Shown here piece after piece: positions 18,036 to 26,815 of a DNA stretch of 64,000 nt. Position 1 is the stretch's first letter. The number at the start of each line of letters is the position of its first letter. Origin of the DNA: Opitutaceae bacterium. GTDB lineage: Bacteria > Verrucomicrobiota > Verrucomicrobiia > Opitutales > Opitutaceae. The stretch is from contig JAWLBB010000001.1 of assembly GCA_041395105.1 (NCBI GenBank), forward strand, positions 1,391,501 through 1,455,500. Direction: 5' to 3'. Below the pieces are notes generated by a model that did not search any database, was not told the origin of the DNA, and was given only the letters and a program-made list of their open reading frames with translations. The translations under genes and the position numbers were made by a program.

Positions 18036-19154
18036 ATGCCCATCATCGAACAGGAATTCCTCGATCTGACGGCGTCTCTCGATCCCGACGCCTTCTGGGC
18101 CGAAAACGAAGTCTGCGCCAGTTTCACCGAGGACAAGCCACGCTGCTTCTTCTCGTTTTCCCCGGACGATCACTGGCTCTTCGAGTTTCTCCGGGTTGAT
18201 TCGACCGTCGCCTACTACCGGGACAAGGCTTGCCGGGATCGACTGCATCGGGAGGCCAACGCGGTCACGCTCGAATACGTCGGCAAGGCGTTCTTCAGCG
18301 AGGATACCTGGGTTCATGCGCCGAAGCGGATCGAGAATCTCTTTGGCTCCGAATTTGCCTACCTGGAATCGGGCACGCCCTGGCTGCAGCCTGTGACCGA
18401 GGATCCGGCCGAGTTCTCGAGAATTCTCGACCGTGCCGAGGCCACCCGGATCGAGGAATGGGCCCTGCCCCCGGACTACCTGGAGGAATGGGAGCTGCGC
18501 AAGCTGCGCGGTGAGTGCATGCCCGCCCTGGGCACCGGCAGCCGCGGTCCGGCCACCATCATGACCTCCGTTCTCAATCCGGAGATCCTCTTCCTCTGGG
18601 CCTATGACTACCCGGACCTCATCGGGCGCTTAAGCTTCCTCCTGGCCGAGAAGATGGTCGAGCTGAACCGGTTTCTCCGAGAGTTCAGCGGAAACACGCA
18701 CCGGGGCTGGTGGATTACTGACGACAACAGCGCCCTCTTCAATTCGGAACTCTATCGCCGGTTCTGCTTTCCGGTGCTCCACCAGGTCATGGCGGAGCTG
18801 GCTCCGGGTGCAGCCGTGCGCTACCAGCATTCGGACAGCGCGATGGGCCACTTGATGGACCAGCAGTTGGAGCTCGGGATCAATCAGGTCAACTACGGTC
18901 CGGAAGTCGACGTTGCGGCGATCCGCGCCGCATTGCCCAAGGCGATGATCCTGGGCCAGATGCCGCCCTTTCTTCTGCGCAACGGGAGCGCGGAAGCCAT
19001 CCGGGAGAGGGTCCTCGAGGACTTTGCCAAGGCGGGAAAAGGCGGGGGGCTGCACGTGACGACGGCGGGCTCGCTGGCGGCCGGCACCGGGGTGGGCCGG
19101 ATGCGCTGGTTGATGCAGTGCGTGCAGGACCACTGTCGCTATCCCCGGGGATAG
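18036..19154 (+). CDS. Second UroD-like protein
   Basis: 372 residues, distantly related to the UroD-like protein two genes upstream. It has the DYPDLIGRLSFLLAEK helix, GWWITDDNSALFNSELYRRF, and RYQHSDSAMGHLM, matching the URO-D barrel pattern of acidic and histidine residues at the active site. The N-terminus (DKPRCFFSFSPDDHWLFEFL) is family-atypical. The ATG at 18036 is chosen because an upstream ORF extension runs through the end of the aldo/keto reductase gene. The cluster suggests a shared pathway with the reductase; the reaction is not known. Confidence 0.78.
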   Translation: MPIIEQEFLDLTASLDPDAFWAENEVCASFTEDKPRCFFSFSPDDHWLFEFLRVDSTVAYYRDKACRDRLHREANAVTLEYVGKAFFSEDTWVHAPKRIENLFGSEFAYLESGTPWLQPVTEDPAEFSRILDRAEATRIEEWALPPDYLEEWELRKLRGECMPALGTGSRGPATIMTSVLNPEILFLWAYDYPDLIGRLSFLLAEKMVELNRFLREFSGNTHRGWWITDDNSALFNSELYRRFCFPVLHQVMAELAPGAAVRYQHSDSAMGHLMDQQLELGINQVNYGPEVDVAAIRAALPKAMILGQMPPFLLRNGSAEAIRERVLEDFAKAGKGGGLHVTTAGSLAAGTGVGRMRWLMQCVQDHCRYPRG

Positions 19155-19165
19155 GGCAGAACCAA

Positions 19166-19413
19166 ACGTAGCTACTGCACACCAGATTGGCGCTTGGTTG
19201 GCAAAGGCTGAGGGAAACATCTCAGGCCTCGGTTGTCCTTCCCGACACCATCGAGATGGGCCGGGACGGGTCGATGGCGCGCCCAGCGGTCACGCCCTAC
19301 CGCCAGATCGGTCAGATCAGGTAGGGCGTGACCGCTGGGCGCGCCGTTCTGACGGTCAATGGTGGAATCAACGATCAATCACCGTAACTGAGCGCCATTC
19401 CAGCACACTACGT
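19166..19413. mobile_element. Short element with imperfect terminal inverted repeats
   Basis: The ends are related in inverted orientation. The left end has ACGTAG (19166-19171) and TGGCGCTTGGTT (19188-19199). The right end has AACTGAGCGCCA (19386-19397) and CTACGT (19408-19413). The middle contains a perfect inverted repeat at 19276-19345. No ORF lies inside. Size and structure suggest a non-autonomous, MITE-like or REP-derived element, though the ends are degenerate. A genome-wide search for other copies would settle it. Confidence 0.45.
19276..19345. repeat. Perfect 25-bp inverted repeat with 20-bp loop
   Basis: The arm 19276-19300 starts GGCGCGCCCAGCGG and is exactly complementary to 19321-19345, with 19301-19320 as the loop. 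The arms are GC-rich, so the transcript would form a very stable hairpin. There is no U-tract on either strand, so it is not a standard terminator. It lies between the second UroD-like gene and the small secreted protein gene. Confidence 0.9.
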
Positions 19414-19489
19414 ATTGTTCCGTGGGTGGGGGACGGCAGTTCGACATTGTCTTGCCGGGACCCGGTCTGCGGATTAGTCCACTCCGTTC

Positions 19490-19921
19490 ATGGAAATGAT
19501 GTTCTGGAGGAAATCCGTGCTGTCGGGTCTGGCCTTCTGCGGGGTGTGGGTCACCTCGGTCCTTTCAGGCGAGGAGGCGCAGCCGGTTCTGACCGCCGAT
19601 CAGTTGCGTGCCGGCGCGGTGGTGGCGGCTTCGTGCGGCCAATGTCAGTTCGGGATGGAGGGGGACTCCTGCGATCTTGCGGTGCGGATCAATGGTCAGG
19701 CCTATTTTGTGGATGGGACCGGCATCGATGACCACGGTGATGCCCACGCGACGGACGGTTTCTGCAGCGCGGTCCGCTCAGCACGGGTGGCCGGATCGAT
19801 CATTGACGGCAGGTTTCACGCGACTTCCTTTGTCCTGCTCGGGGAAGGGTCACCGGATGAAGACCGGCTGGAAGGCGCCGCCGAAGAGGCCGCCACGACT
19901 CGGTCTGAGCCGCTGAGCTGA
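19490..19921 (+). CDS. Small secreted DUF6370-like protein
   Basis: 143 residues. The N-terminus has a basic stretch (WRKS) and a hydrophobic segment to about residue 28, a likely signal peptide. The mature part has the conserved CGQCQFGMEGDSCDL, YFVDGTGIDDHGDAHA and DGFCSAVR, which I recognise from the DUF6370 family; four cysteines and several Asp/His residues suggest a metal or disulfide site. Function unknown. Start is uncertain: ATG 19490, 19496 or 19499, or GTG 19517, which alone follows a good GGAGG, though it would lose the basic N-region. Convergent with the PhyH gene, eleven bases from its end. Confidence 0.72.
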   Translation: MEMMFWRKSVLSGLAFCGVWVTSVLSGEEAQPVLTADQLRAGAVVAASCGQCQFGMEGDSCDLAVRINGQAYFVDGTGIDDHGDAHATDGFCSAVRSARVAGSIIDGRFHATSFVLLGEGSPDEDRLEGAAEEAATTRSEPLS

Positions 19922-19932
19922 AGCCTCCGGAG

Positions 19933-20811
19933 TCAGCAGGTCACGCCCTTGCCCTCGCTGCCGAAGACACCGAGCCGGTAGTCGTCCTCGACCTTGGTGG
20001 CGGTGTCGGGAGCGTAATGGTATTGGATGGCGCGACGGCGTTCTCCCGAGTTGTTGTGGGGGGTCCCGTGGGGCAGGAGGCCGTCGAAGAGCAATAGGCC
20101 TCCCGGTTTGAGCGGGACGGCGACTGCTTCGCAGCCCATCATCTCGTTGTCACAGATTTGCCAGTCGCGCCGTTTGAAATGGATCTTGGGACCGAGGCGG
20201 TGACCGCCTTCGAGCAGGTGCATGCAGCCATTGCCCACGGTTGCCTCATCGAGGGCGATCCAAACGCCGACGATCGGTGTTCCCAGCGGGTAGGCGAAAT
20301 AGGCATGATCCTGATGCCAGGGCTTTTCCCGTCCGAGACGAGGTGGTTTGATCAGTGCCATGTCCTGAAAGAGAGTTGGCGTTCCACCGATCAGCCGGGA
20401 GATCACGGCCATCAATCCGGGGTGGGTGGCCATGGCCCGTAGTCCGGCATCATGGTCGACAAAGAAACCGAGTTTGCGGACGGCATCCTGCCTTTGAGCG
20501 GCGTTCAGGGACGGGAGGATCTCCCTGGCCTTGGACTCAAACCAGATCCCCTTGAAATCGGGCTTCTGTCCCATGATGAGCCCGACGAGGCCGTCGAGCG
20601 CCGCCTTGACCTCTTCCGGACTGAAGGCGTTCTCAATCGCGAGATAGCCGGTCTGGCGGTATTCCTCGATGGCGGCGTCATCGATGGAACCCAGGCCGTC
20701 GCGTTTCGTGGCAACGCGGGCCGCCCGGTAGAGATTCGGGTCGTGCATCTCGGAACCCTGGTCGAAGGCGAGGCCCTCCTCGTGGATGGTTTCAGTGGTG
20801 GCGCTTTGCAT
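19933..20811 (-). CDS. Phytanoyl-CoA dioxygenase (PhyH) family protein
   Basis: 292 residues, cytoplasmic. It is an Fe(II)/2-oxoglutarate-dependent oxygenase of the PhyH group, with the metal-binding HQD triad at 166-168 (WHQDHAYF), a distal His in LLPHGTPHN near residue 248, and a downstream Arg for 2-oxoglutarate. Such enzymes hydroxylate small molecules; bacterial members act on many different substrates. It is divergent from an AraC-family regulator gene 114 bp away, an arrangement often seen when the regulator controls the oxygenase. Substrate not determinable. Confidence 0.88.
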   Translation of the reverse strand: MQSATTETIHEEGLAFDQGSEMHDPNLYRAARVATKRDGLGSIDDAAIEEYRQTGYLAIENAFSPEEVKAALDGLVGLIMGQKPDFKGIWFESKAREILPSLNAAQRQDAVRKLGFFVDHDAGLRAMATHPGLMAVISRLIGGTPTLFQDMALIKPPRLGREKPWHQDHAYFAYPLGTPIVGVWIALDEATVGNGCMHLLEGGHRLGPKIHFKRRDWQICDNEMMGCEAVAVPLKPGGLLLFDGLLPHGTPHNNSGERRRAIQYHYAPDTATKVEDDYRLGVFGSEGKGVTC

Positions 20812-20925
20812 TTATCTGTCAGGTGGTCGTTTGGGGGAGTGCTTGTTTGAAAGAGATCATAGTGGTTTTCTGGTTGCACTTCCATGGTTGCGGCGGATAT
20901 TTTTTTGCACTAAAGAGACAAATAT
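20812..20925. promoter_or_regulatory. Divergent promoter region with repeated TTGCACT
   Basis: The 114-bp gap between the PhyH gene and the AraC gene holds two direct copies of TTGCACT, at 20874-20880 and 20905-20911, 31 bp apart (about three helical turns). Same-face, direct-repeat spacing is typical for AraC-family binding sites. This is a candidate operator only; no binding data exist here. Confidence 0.35.
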
Positions 20926-21777
20926 ATGGATTGGCTGCAGTGGCGTCCGCGGATCAACAGTCTGGGCCGGGTCCGGTGTGAACCGGGCTGGGACCTGCGC
21001 TGGACGGAACCGGACCGCCTGACGGACTATGACCTCTGGTTTGTCTGGGAAGGGATTGGGCGGATGCGGCTGATGGATCGCGAGGTGGATCTGCACGCCG
21101 GCCGGTGTTTCTGGATGCGTCCCGGGCGGACCTATCTGGCCGACCAGGATCCGACCCGCCGACTCGGGGTCACCTATATCCACTTTGACCTGATCGGTCC
21201 GGATGGCCTGTTGCCGGCGCACGACTTTGAGGGACTGCCTGACGAGTCCTTCCTCATCAGCGAGGTCGGGTTCTTTGATGCGGTGACGCGTCGGATTGTT
21301 GATCGACTCCGGCTGCTTCCCGGGGGTGGAAGCGGGGCGGGCGATTTGGCCCGGGCCGAGGCGGAAGCTCTGCTCTATGGTCTCATCCTCGGTTGCGTAT
21401 CGGGAGAGGTCGTCCAGTCCGACAGGGAATCAACGGGGCCGGGTGCGGTGACGTCCGCTCTCCTGCACGAACAGGCCCTGAGGATCCTCGAATCTCCGGA
21501 ACAGCGATGGGATGTGTCGCATCTCGCACGGGAGGTCGGTTGTTCGGTCCGCCACTTTGCCCGATTGTTCAAACGGACCACGGGACGGGCACCGCGTGAT
21601 TTCATTGTCGATGCCCGGGTGCAGCGGGCCAGGCATCTTCTGCGCAATCTCGACCGCTCAATCACGGAAATCGCGGAAGTCCTCGGCTATGCCGACGTTT
21701 TCCTCTTCTCGCGTCAGTTCAAGGCGCGCACCGGGGTCAGCCCGATGAGATTCCGGACCGGGGATGCCCGCCGCTGA
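20926..21777 (+). CDS. AraC-family transcriptional regulator
   Basis: 283 residues. The N-terminal half (about 1-150) is a cupin-like effector-binding region with a GRCFWMRPGRTYLAD segment. The C-terminal 100 residues are the AraC double helix-turn-helix, with VSHLAREVGCSVRHFARLFK and the second helix ending IAEVLGYADVFLFSRQFK. It is divergent from the PhyH gene, so it probably controls that gene in response to a small molecule, often a sugar or carboxylate in this family. Ligand unknown. The ATG at 20926 follows AAATAT without a clear ribosome site. Confidence 0.9.
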   Translation: MDWLQWRPRINSLGRVRCEPGWDLRWTEPDRLTDYDLWFVWEGIGRMRLMDREVDLHAGRCFWMRPGRTYLADQDPTRRLGVTYIHFDLIGPDGLLPAHDFEGLPDESFLISEVGFFDAVTRRIVDRLRLLPGGGSGAGDLARAEAEALLYGLILGCVSGEVVQSDRESTGPGAVTSALLHEQALRILESPEQRWDVSHLAREVGCSVRHFARLFKRTTGRAPRDFIVDARVQRARHLLRNLDRSITEIAEVLGYADVFLFSRQFKARTGVSPMRFRTGDARR

Positions 21778-21779
21778 CC

Positions 21780-22220
21780 TCAGGAATGAGGGGGCGTGGG
21801 TGGAGTCCGGTCTTCGTCGACATCAATCTGGTCGAAGAAGGTCAGAATATCGGTCCGATCAGCCATTCCGGACGACTTTTTCCGTGCCTCGAGTCCCGCG
21901 GTGCCGGCGTCGCGCCAACCCCGTTTGATCATGAAGTCATTGAAGAAGAGGATCTCCGTCGGGCTACGGGTCCCTCCCTTGGACTGGCACCAGGCGAGGA
22001 CTTCCTCGTCGCTGCCGCCCGAGAGTGTCCGTTGCTTGATTTCGTCGTAGGCCACGCCGATGAAAGCTGCGCATCGGCCATCGAAGCCGACGCCGAGGTT
22101 GTCATGAAAATCCGCCGGGAGCTTACCGGCGTGGTGGAGGCGGATCTTGTCCAGCATCCGCCCGAAATAGACAATGCCGCCGACCTTGTCGTAGCAGCTG
22201 CGCAATCCTTCGATTTTCAT
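21780..22220 (-). CDS. DUF5069 domain protein
   Basis: 146 residues. The sequence is a good match to DUF5069, with the opening block containing YDKVGGIVYFGRMLDKIRLH, then the FDGRCAAFIGV segment and the GWRDAG segment. It has no signal peptide and no known reaction. The ATG at 22220 is used because the family starts there; a longer ORF adds 26 residues with no homology. It ends three bases after the AraC gene ends on the other strand. Function unknown. Confidence 0.88.
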   Translation of the reverse strand: MKIEGLRSCYDKVGGIVYFGRMLDKIRLHHAGKLPADFHDNLGVGFDGRCAAFIGVAYDEIKQRTLSGGSDEEVLAWCQSKGGTRSPTEILFFNDFMIKRGWRDAGTAGLEARKKSSGMADRTDILTFFDQIDVDEDRTPPTPPHS

Positions 22221-22290
22221 CTCCGTGGATATGGGCGAGCGGTCGACCGTAGTCGACTCAGAAAGAAGCCGCAGATCCCCGATTTGACGG

Positions 22291-22383
22291 CCCACCAATC
22301 TCCACCAATCGGCACGAATCAGAGAGTTTATCTTCGATGATGAAACCTGGCTCCATTCGTGGGAATTTGTGCAGATTCGTGGG
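22291..22383. repeat. Intergenic copies of the ACGAAT repeat, in inverted orientation
   Basis: The stretch CCACCAATCGGCACGAATC (22302-22320) and the inverted CAGATTCGTGGG (22372-22383) face each other in the gap between the DUF5069 and gamma-glutamyltransferase genes. Both share the ACGAAT core of the repeats at 11586 and 60297. Together they could form an imperfect hairpin. Confidence 0.45.
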
Positions 22384-22413
22384 CACCCCTCTCAAGTCAG
22401 TGAACCATCGAGG

Positions 22414-24108
22414 TCAATAGCCCGCGGCCTGGCCGTCCTTGCGGCTTTCCGACGCTCCATGGTAGACTCCGGTGGCGGGATTGCGGAGGATGGCCTGATA
22501 ACCGCCGAACCCGCCGCTGCCCGCGCGGATATCGTGTCCGAGGTTCTCCAGGGCGCGCACGGTTTCCCAGGGGATCCCGGATTCCAGTTCGACGTAGCCA
22601 CCGTTCGTCATGAGGGAGTCGGTTGGTTCAGACGATCCCAGATGCTGCCAGCGGGGGGCGTCGCCCGCTTCCTGGGTGTTCATGCCGAAATCGATCATAT
22701 TGACGAGGATCTGCACATGACCCTGGGGTTGCATGCCTCCGCCCATCACCCCGAAACTCAGCCACGGTTGACCATCCTTCAGGACAAAAGCCGGAATGAT
22801 GGTATGGAAGGGACGCTTGCCGGGCGCGTAGGCATTGGGGTGGTCCGGTTGCAGCGAAAAGAGTTGACCCCGGTCCTGGAAACCGAATCCCAGTCCCGGC
22901 ACGACGATGCCCGAGCCCATGCCCCGGTAATTGCTCTGGATCAAGGAGACCATGGTCCCCTCGGCGTCGGCCGTCGTCAGGTAAATGGTGTCGCCGTTGT
23001 GCAGGGCGGGATTTCCGGCATCGATGCGTCTGGCCGCCCGGCCGGGATTGATGAGGGCGCGACGTTCGGCAGCGTAGGCCTTGGAAAGGAGGCCCTGGAG
23101 CGGGATCTCCGCGAAATCGGGATCGGCGTAGAACCGGGCCCGGTCCTCGAAGGCCAGCTTCTTCGCTTCAATCATCAGGTGAAGAACCTCCGGGCTGTTG
23201 GGTCCGGGAGCCTTCAGATCGTAGGCCTCAAGGATATTGAGCATCTGCAGGGCGGCGATGCCCTGCCCGTTGGGAGGCAGTTCAAAGACATCGTAACCCC
23301 GGTAGTTGACGGAAACGGGCTGAACCCAGTCGCTGCGGTGACTCTCGAAATCGGTTTTTCTCAGAAAGCCGTCGTTCGCCCGAAAGAACACATCCATCTG
23401 ATCGGCGATCGCACCGCGGTAAAAAACGTCCCGCCCCTCGTTGCCGAGCAATCGAAAGGTCCGGGCCAGGCCCGGATTGCGGAAGATTTCCCCGGTCCGG
23501 GGAGCCCGGCCATTCGGAGTGAAGGTTTCGACGAAGCCTCCGGGCTGATTGACGAGGGCGGCAGTGTTGCGAGCCCAGGCATGGGCAATCACTTCGCTTA
23601 CCGGGAACCCCTCCTCGGCGTAGCGGATGACCGGCTGGAGGACGGCGTCGATCGGCAGCCGTCCAAATCGATGGTGAAGCTCGAACCAACCGTCGACGGC
23701 CCCCGGAACGGAAATGGGCAGCATGCCGTGGGGGGGGATCGATTTGAGACCCTGGCGGTCGAGCTCCGCCTTGAGTTGATCCAGGGATAGCCCCGATGGG
23801 GAGCGACCGCTGGCATTGAGCCCGTGAAGCCTCTTTGATCCGGAGTCCCAGACGATTGCAAAAAGATCCCCACCGATCCCGCAGCCGGTCGGCTCCATCA
23901 ACCCGAGTGCGGCGTTGGCTGCGATGGCGGCGTCAACGGCCGACCCGCCGGTCTGAAGGATCGACAGGCCAACCTGTGTGGCCAGAGGCTGGCTGGTCGC
24001 GACCATGCCTTGGTTGGCAACGACTTCCGATCGGGTGGCAAAAGTCTTTCCGGTGATGCGGTCCACGCCCGGAAGGCTGGAAGCGGCTCGGAGAAAAAGC
24101 AATCCCAT
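22414..24108 (-). CDS. ggt: Gamma-glutamyltransferase
   Basis: 564 residues with the complete Ntn-hydrolase precursor. The new N-terminus made by self-cleavage is the threonine of HNGDTIYLTTADAEG (Thr374), which becomes the nucleophile of the small subunit. The large subunit has GSAVDAAIAANAALGL and PNGQGIAALQML, and the small subunit has GMGSGIVVP. The family hydrolyses glutathione or moves its glutamyl group to amino acids, normally in the periplasm. The ATG at 24108 opens a weak hydrophobic N-terminus, so a signal peptide is uncertain. The long upstream ORF extension is rejected because it is Arg/Ser-rich. Convergent with nothing close. Confidence 0.9.
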   Translation of the reverse strand: MGLLFLRAASSLPGVDRITGKTFATRSEVVANQGMVATSQPLATQVGLSILQTGGSAVDAAIAANAALGLMEPTGCGIGGDLFAIVWDSGSKRLHGLNASGRSPSGLSLDQLKAELDRQGLKSIPPHGMLPISVPGAVDGWFELHHRFGRLPIDAVLQPVIRYAEEGFPVSEVIAHAWARNTAALVNQPGGFVETFTPNGRAPRTGEIFRNPGLARTFRLLGNEGRDVFYRGAIADQMDVFFRANDGFLRKTDFESHRSDWVQPVSVNYRGYDVFELPPNGQGIAALQMLNILEAYDLKAPGPNSPEVLHLMIEAKKLAFEDRARFYADPDFAEIPLQGLLSKAYAAERRALINPGRAARRIDAGNPALHNGDTIYLTTADAEGTMVSLIQSNYRGMGSGIVVPGLGFGFQDRGQLFSLQPDHPNAYAPGKRPFHTIIPAFVLKDGQPWLSFGVMGGGMQPQGHVQILVNMIDFGMNTQEAGDAPRWQHLGSSEPTDSLMTNGGYVELESGIPWETVRALENLGHDIRAGSGGFGGYQAILRNPATGVYHGASESRKDGQAAGY

Positions 24109-24331
24109 GGCGGTGAAAGACGAAGGAGCCACAATCAGAGGTTGGCTGGTCTCGGAATGCAGGGCATGCCCGGCCCCTGCAGACCAGGTTCGATCCTTTC
24201 CGTCCGGGTCTTCGCCGGACCCGATCCGGTACCGCCGACCCTCGTTCGCCCAGCTCCGATTGTCCAAGATCCGAGTAAGAATTGGCAATCGATGCAAAGT
24301 CCGATTTCCGGTCGTCACCCATAATGGATCC

Positions 24332-24895
24332 GTGAACCCTGATCTTATCGCCGAAATCCGCCTCCATCGCGTCGCGATTCTCGGGGCGTGGCGGGATGGG
24401 TTCGCCCGGAGTCTGGAGGACTCCTGCCTGGTGGACCTCGAAGTGCCGGACGGTCTGTTTCCGGCGCTCTTCGATGAGATCCTGGACATGCTCCAAGGGG
24501 ATGGGGTGGATCGATTGTCCGCTCATCGACGACCCCCGATCGTCGGTCAGTTCGTGGATTTCCCGACCAATATCTCGGTCTGCCTGAAGCTTTTCAATGC
24601 GGGCGAGGCGGCCATCAGTCATTTCCTGATGGAGTCCGCTTCGCGGTTTGCCCTTGATTCCGGGCCGGGTCTCGGGTGTCTGCTCGGGGACTTGAATCAG
24701 GTGACACATATCCTCATCCATCGGGAAATGCAGGGAATCTGCGAGCAATCACTGCGGCCGATCACCGAAGCTTCCGGGCGAGTCGGGAGACATCGACCTT
24801 CCGGGTGCCGTCGGGTTGCTGAGACCATCACCCCTTTTTTTTCACCCGACCCTGAAGAACAGAGGGTCTCAACGCTAAACACGAGAATACGATGA
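24332..24895 (+). CDS. Helical protein overlapping pckG, possibly RsbRD-N-like
   Basis: 187 residues from a GTG start, all-helical and acidic. Segments such as HRVAILGAWRDGFARSLED and LDEILDMLQ-type helices resemble the N-terminal helical domain of RsbRD or related histidine-kinase sensors, but only weakly. The stop codon overlaps the pckG ATG (ATGA at 24892-24895), so the two are probably co-translated. It has no enzyme motif. The start could be elsewhere in the divergent gap, because no ribosome site precedes the GTG. Function unknown; a regulatory role is only an inference. Confidence 0.6.
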   Translation: MNPDLIAEIRLHRVAILGAWRDGFARSLEDSCLVDLEVPDGLFPALFDEILDMLQGDGVDRLSAHRRPPIVGQFVDFPTNISVCLKLFNAGEAAISHFLMESASRFALDSGPGLGCLLGDLNQVTHILIHREMQGICEQSLRPITEASGRVGRHRPSGCRRVAETITPFFSPDPEEQRVSTLNTRIR

Positions 24896-26745
24896 CGAGC
24901 AGGAAAAACGCACCCAAAGCGGGAACCGGATCGGCCGGCGCCCATGGAAACCTCGGCAAGGCCAAGCCAGACATCAAGGCAGTGGTCGATTGGGTCGAGG
25001 AAATGGCCGCTCTTTGCAAACCGGACAGCATCTTCTGGTGCGACGGCAGTCAGGAGGAATATGACCTGATGAGCGATCTGATGGTCAAAGGTGGCACGGC
25101 CATCCGGTTGAACCCGAAGAAGCGGAAGAATTCGCTGCTGGTGCGTTCGGACCCGGCCGATGTGGCCCGGGTCGAGGACCGCACTTATATCTGCAGCCGG
25201 CGCGAGCTGGATGCCGGACCGACCAACAACTGGGTCGACCCGAGGGAAATGAAAGCCACCCTCTTGGGGTTGTTTGACGGTTGCATGAAGGGGCGGACCC
25301 TCTACGTCATTCCCTTCAGCATGGGTCCGCTCGGATCACCGATCGCCCATATCGGCATTGAGTTGACCGATTCACCCTACGTGGTGGCGAACATGCGGAT
25401 CATGACCCGCATGGGCAAGGCAGTCTACACGCACATCAAGGATGGTGAGTTCGTTCCCTGTATCCATTCAGTGGGTGCGCCCCTCAAGGCCGGTCAGAAG
25501 GATGTGCCCTGGCCCTGCAACAAGGACAACAAGTACATCGTTCATTTTCCTGAGGAGCGCTCCATCTGGTCGTTTGGGAGCGGTTACGGGGGCAACGCCC
25601 TGCTGGGCAAGAAGTGCTTCGCCCTGCGCATCGCTTCCTGCATGGCCCGTGACGAGGGATGGATGGCCGAGCACATGCTCATCCTTCGGGTCGAGGATCC
25701 CGGAGGCAAGAAGACCTACGTGGCCGCCGCGTTCCCGAGTGCCTGCGGCAAGACGAATTTCGCCATGCTCATCCCGCCCAACCGGTTGAAGGACTGGAAG
25801 ATCACCTGCATCGGCGATGATATCGCCTGGATCAAGCCGGGCAAGGACGGACGCCTCTACGCGATCAATCCCGAGGCCGGTTTCTTCGGTGTTGCCCCGG
25901 GCACGTCGATGGATTCCAACCCGAACGCCATGCGCTCCATCAGGGAGAATTCCATTTTCACCAACGTCGCAATGACCGAGGACGGCGATGTCTGGTGGGA
26001 AGACATGACCAAGAAACCACCGGCCAGGCTGACCGATTGGAAGGGACAGCCATGGACTCCGGATTGTGGACGGCCTTCGTCGCATCCGAATGCCCGCTTC
26101 ACCGCACCGGCTTCGCAGTGCCCCTGCATTGATGAGGACTGGGAGAATCCGGCCGGCGTGCCCCTCAGCGCGATCGTCTTCGGCGGTCGACGGGCCAGCA
26201 CCATGCCGCTGGTTTTCCAGGCTTTCAACTGGGTGCATGGCGTCTATGTCGGTGCGACCATGGGATCGGAAATGACGGCCGCCGCGGCGGGCGGCATGGG
26301 TCAGGTCCGTCGCGACCCGATGGCCATGCTGCCGTTTGCCGGTTACAATATGGGTCAGTACCTCGATCACTGGCTGAGAATGCGCCAGCTGATCAAGCGT
26401 CCGCCGAAGATATTCCATGTGAACTGGTTCCGGAAGTCACCGGAAGGCAAGTTCATGTGGCCGGGTTACGGTGAGAACACGCGTGTCCTCAAGTGGATTG
26501 TCGACCGCTGTGCCGGACGGGTGGCCGCCGAGGAAACACCTCTTGGCTGGATTCCCTACCTTGAGCAGTTCGACATCAAAGGACTCAAGGGATTCACCAA
26601 GGAGGATCTTGAAAAGGTCTTCGAGATCAATGTCGACGACTGGAAGCGCGAAGTCCTGCTGCAGGACGAACTCTTCTTCAAGCTCTACCACGACTTGCCG
26701 AAGGAGATCCTCTTCCAGAAGGAACTCCTGGTCTCAAGACTGTAG
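24892..26745 (+). CDS. pckG: Phosphoenolpyruvate carboxykinase (GTP)
   Basis: 617 residues, the usual size of the GTP-dependent enzyme. The kinase-type P-loop is FPSACGKTNFAML (about residues 281-293), followed by GDDIAWIKPG, which supplies the metal-binding Asp. The ending PLGWIPYLEQFDIKGL is typical of the GTP class, as opposed to the ATP class. It interconverts oxaloacetate and phosphoenolpyruvate for gluconeogenesis in the cytoplasm. It overlaps the upstream helical gene by four bases, and a strong terminator follows its stop by about 30 bp. Confidence 0.96.
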   Translation: MTSRKNAPKAGTGSAGAHGNLGKAKPDIKAVVDWVEEMAALCKPDSIFWCDGSQEEYDLMSDLMVKGGTAIRLNPKKRKNSLLVRSDPADVARVEDRTYICSRRELDAGPTNNWVDPREMKATLLGLFDGCMKGRTLYVIPFSMGPLGSPIAHIGIELTDSPYVVANMRIMTRMGKAVYTHIKDGEFVPCIHSVGAPLKAGQKDVPWPCNKDNKYIVHFPEERSIWSFGSGYGGNALLGKKCFALRIASCMARDEGWMAEHMLILRVEDPGGKKTYVAAAFPSACGKTNFAMLIPPNRLKDWKITCIGDDIAWIKPGKDGRLYAINPEAGFFGVAPGTSMDSNPNAMRSIRENSIFTNVAMTEDGDVWWEDMTKKPPARLTDWKGQPWTPDCGRPSSHPNARFTAPASQCPCIDEDWENPAGVPLSAIVFGGRRASTMPLVFQAFNWVHGVYVGATMGSEMTAAAAGGMGQVRRDPMAMLPFAGYNMGQYLDHWLRMRQLIKRPPKIFHVNWFRKSPEGKFMWPGYGENTRVLKWIVDRCAGRVAAEETPLGWIPYLEQFDIKGLKGFTKEDLEKVFEINVDDWKREVLLQDELFFKLYHDLPKEILFQKELLVSRL

Positions 26746-26773
26746 TCTTTTGTTTGGTGCCTTGGTTCTCTCG

Positions 26774-26808
26774 AACCCCGTCGCGCGGCGATGCGCGACG
26801 GGGTTTTT
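26774..26808 (+). terminator. Rho-independent terminator of pckG
   Basis: A 13-bp perfect stem, AACCCCGTCGCGC (26774-26786) paired with 26793-26805, has a six-base loop and runs into TTTTT (26804-26808). It is 29 bp downstream of the pckG stop. Textbook shape, high confidence. Confidence 0.92.
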
Positions 26809-26815
26809 AGTTGAA

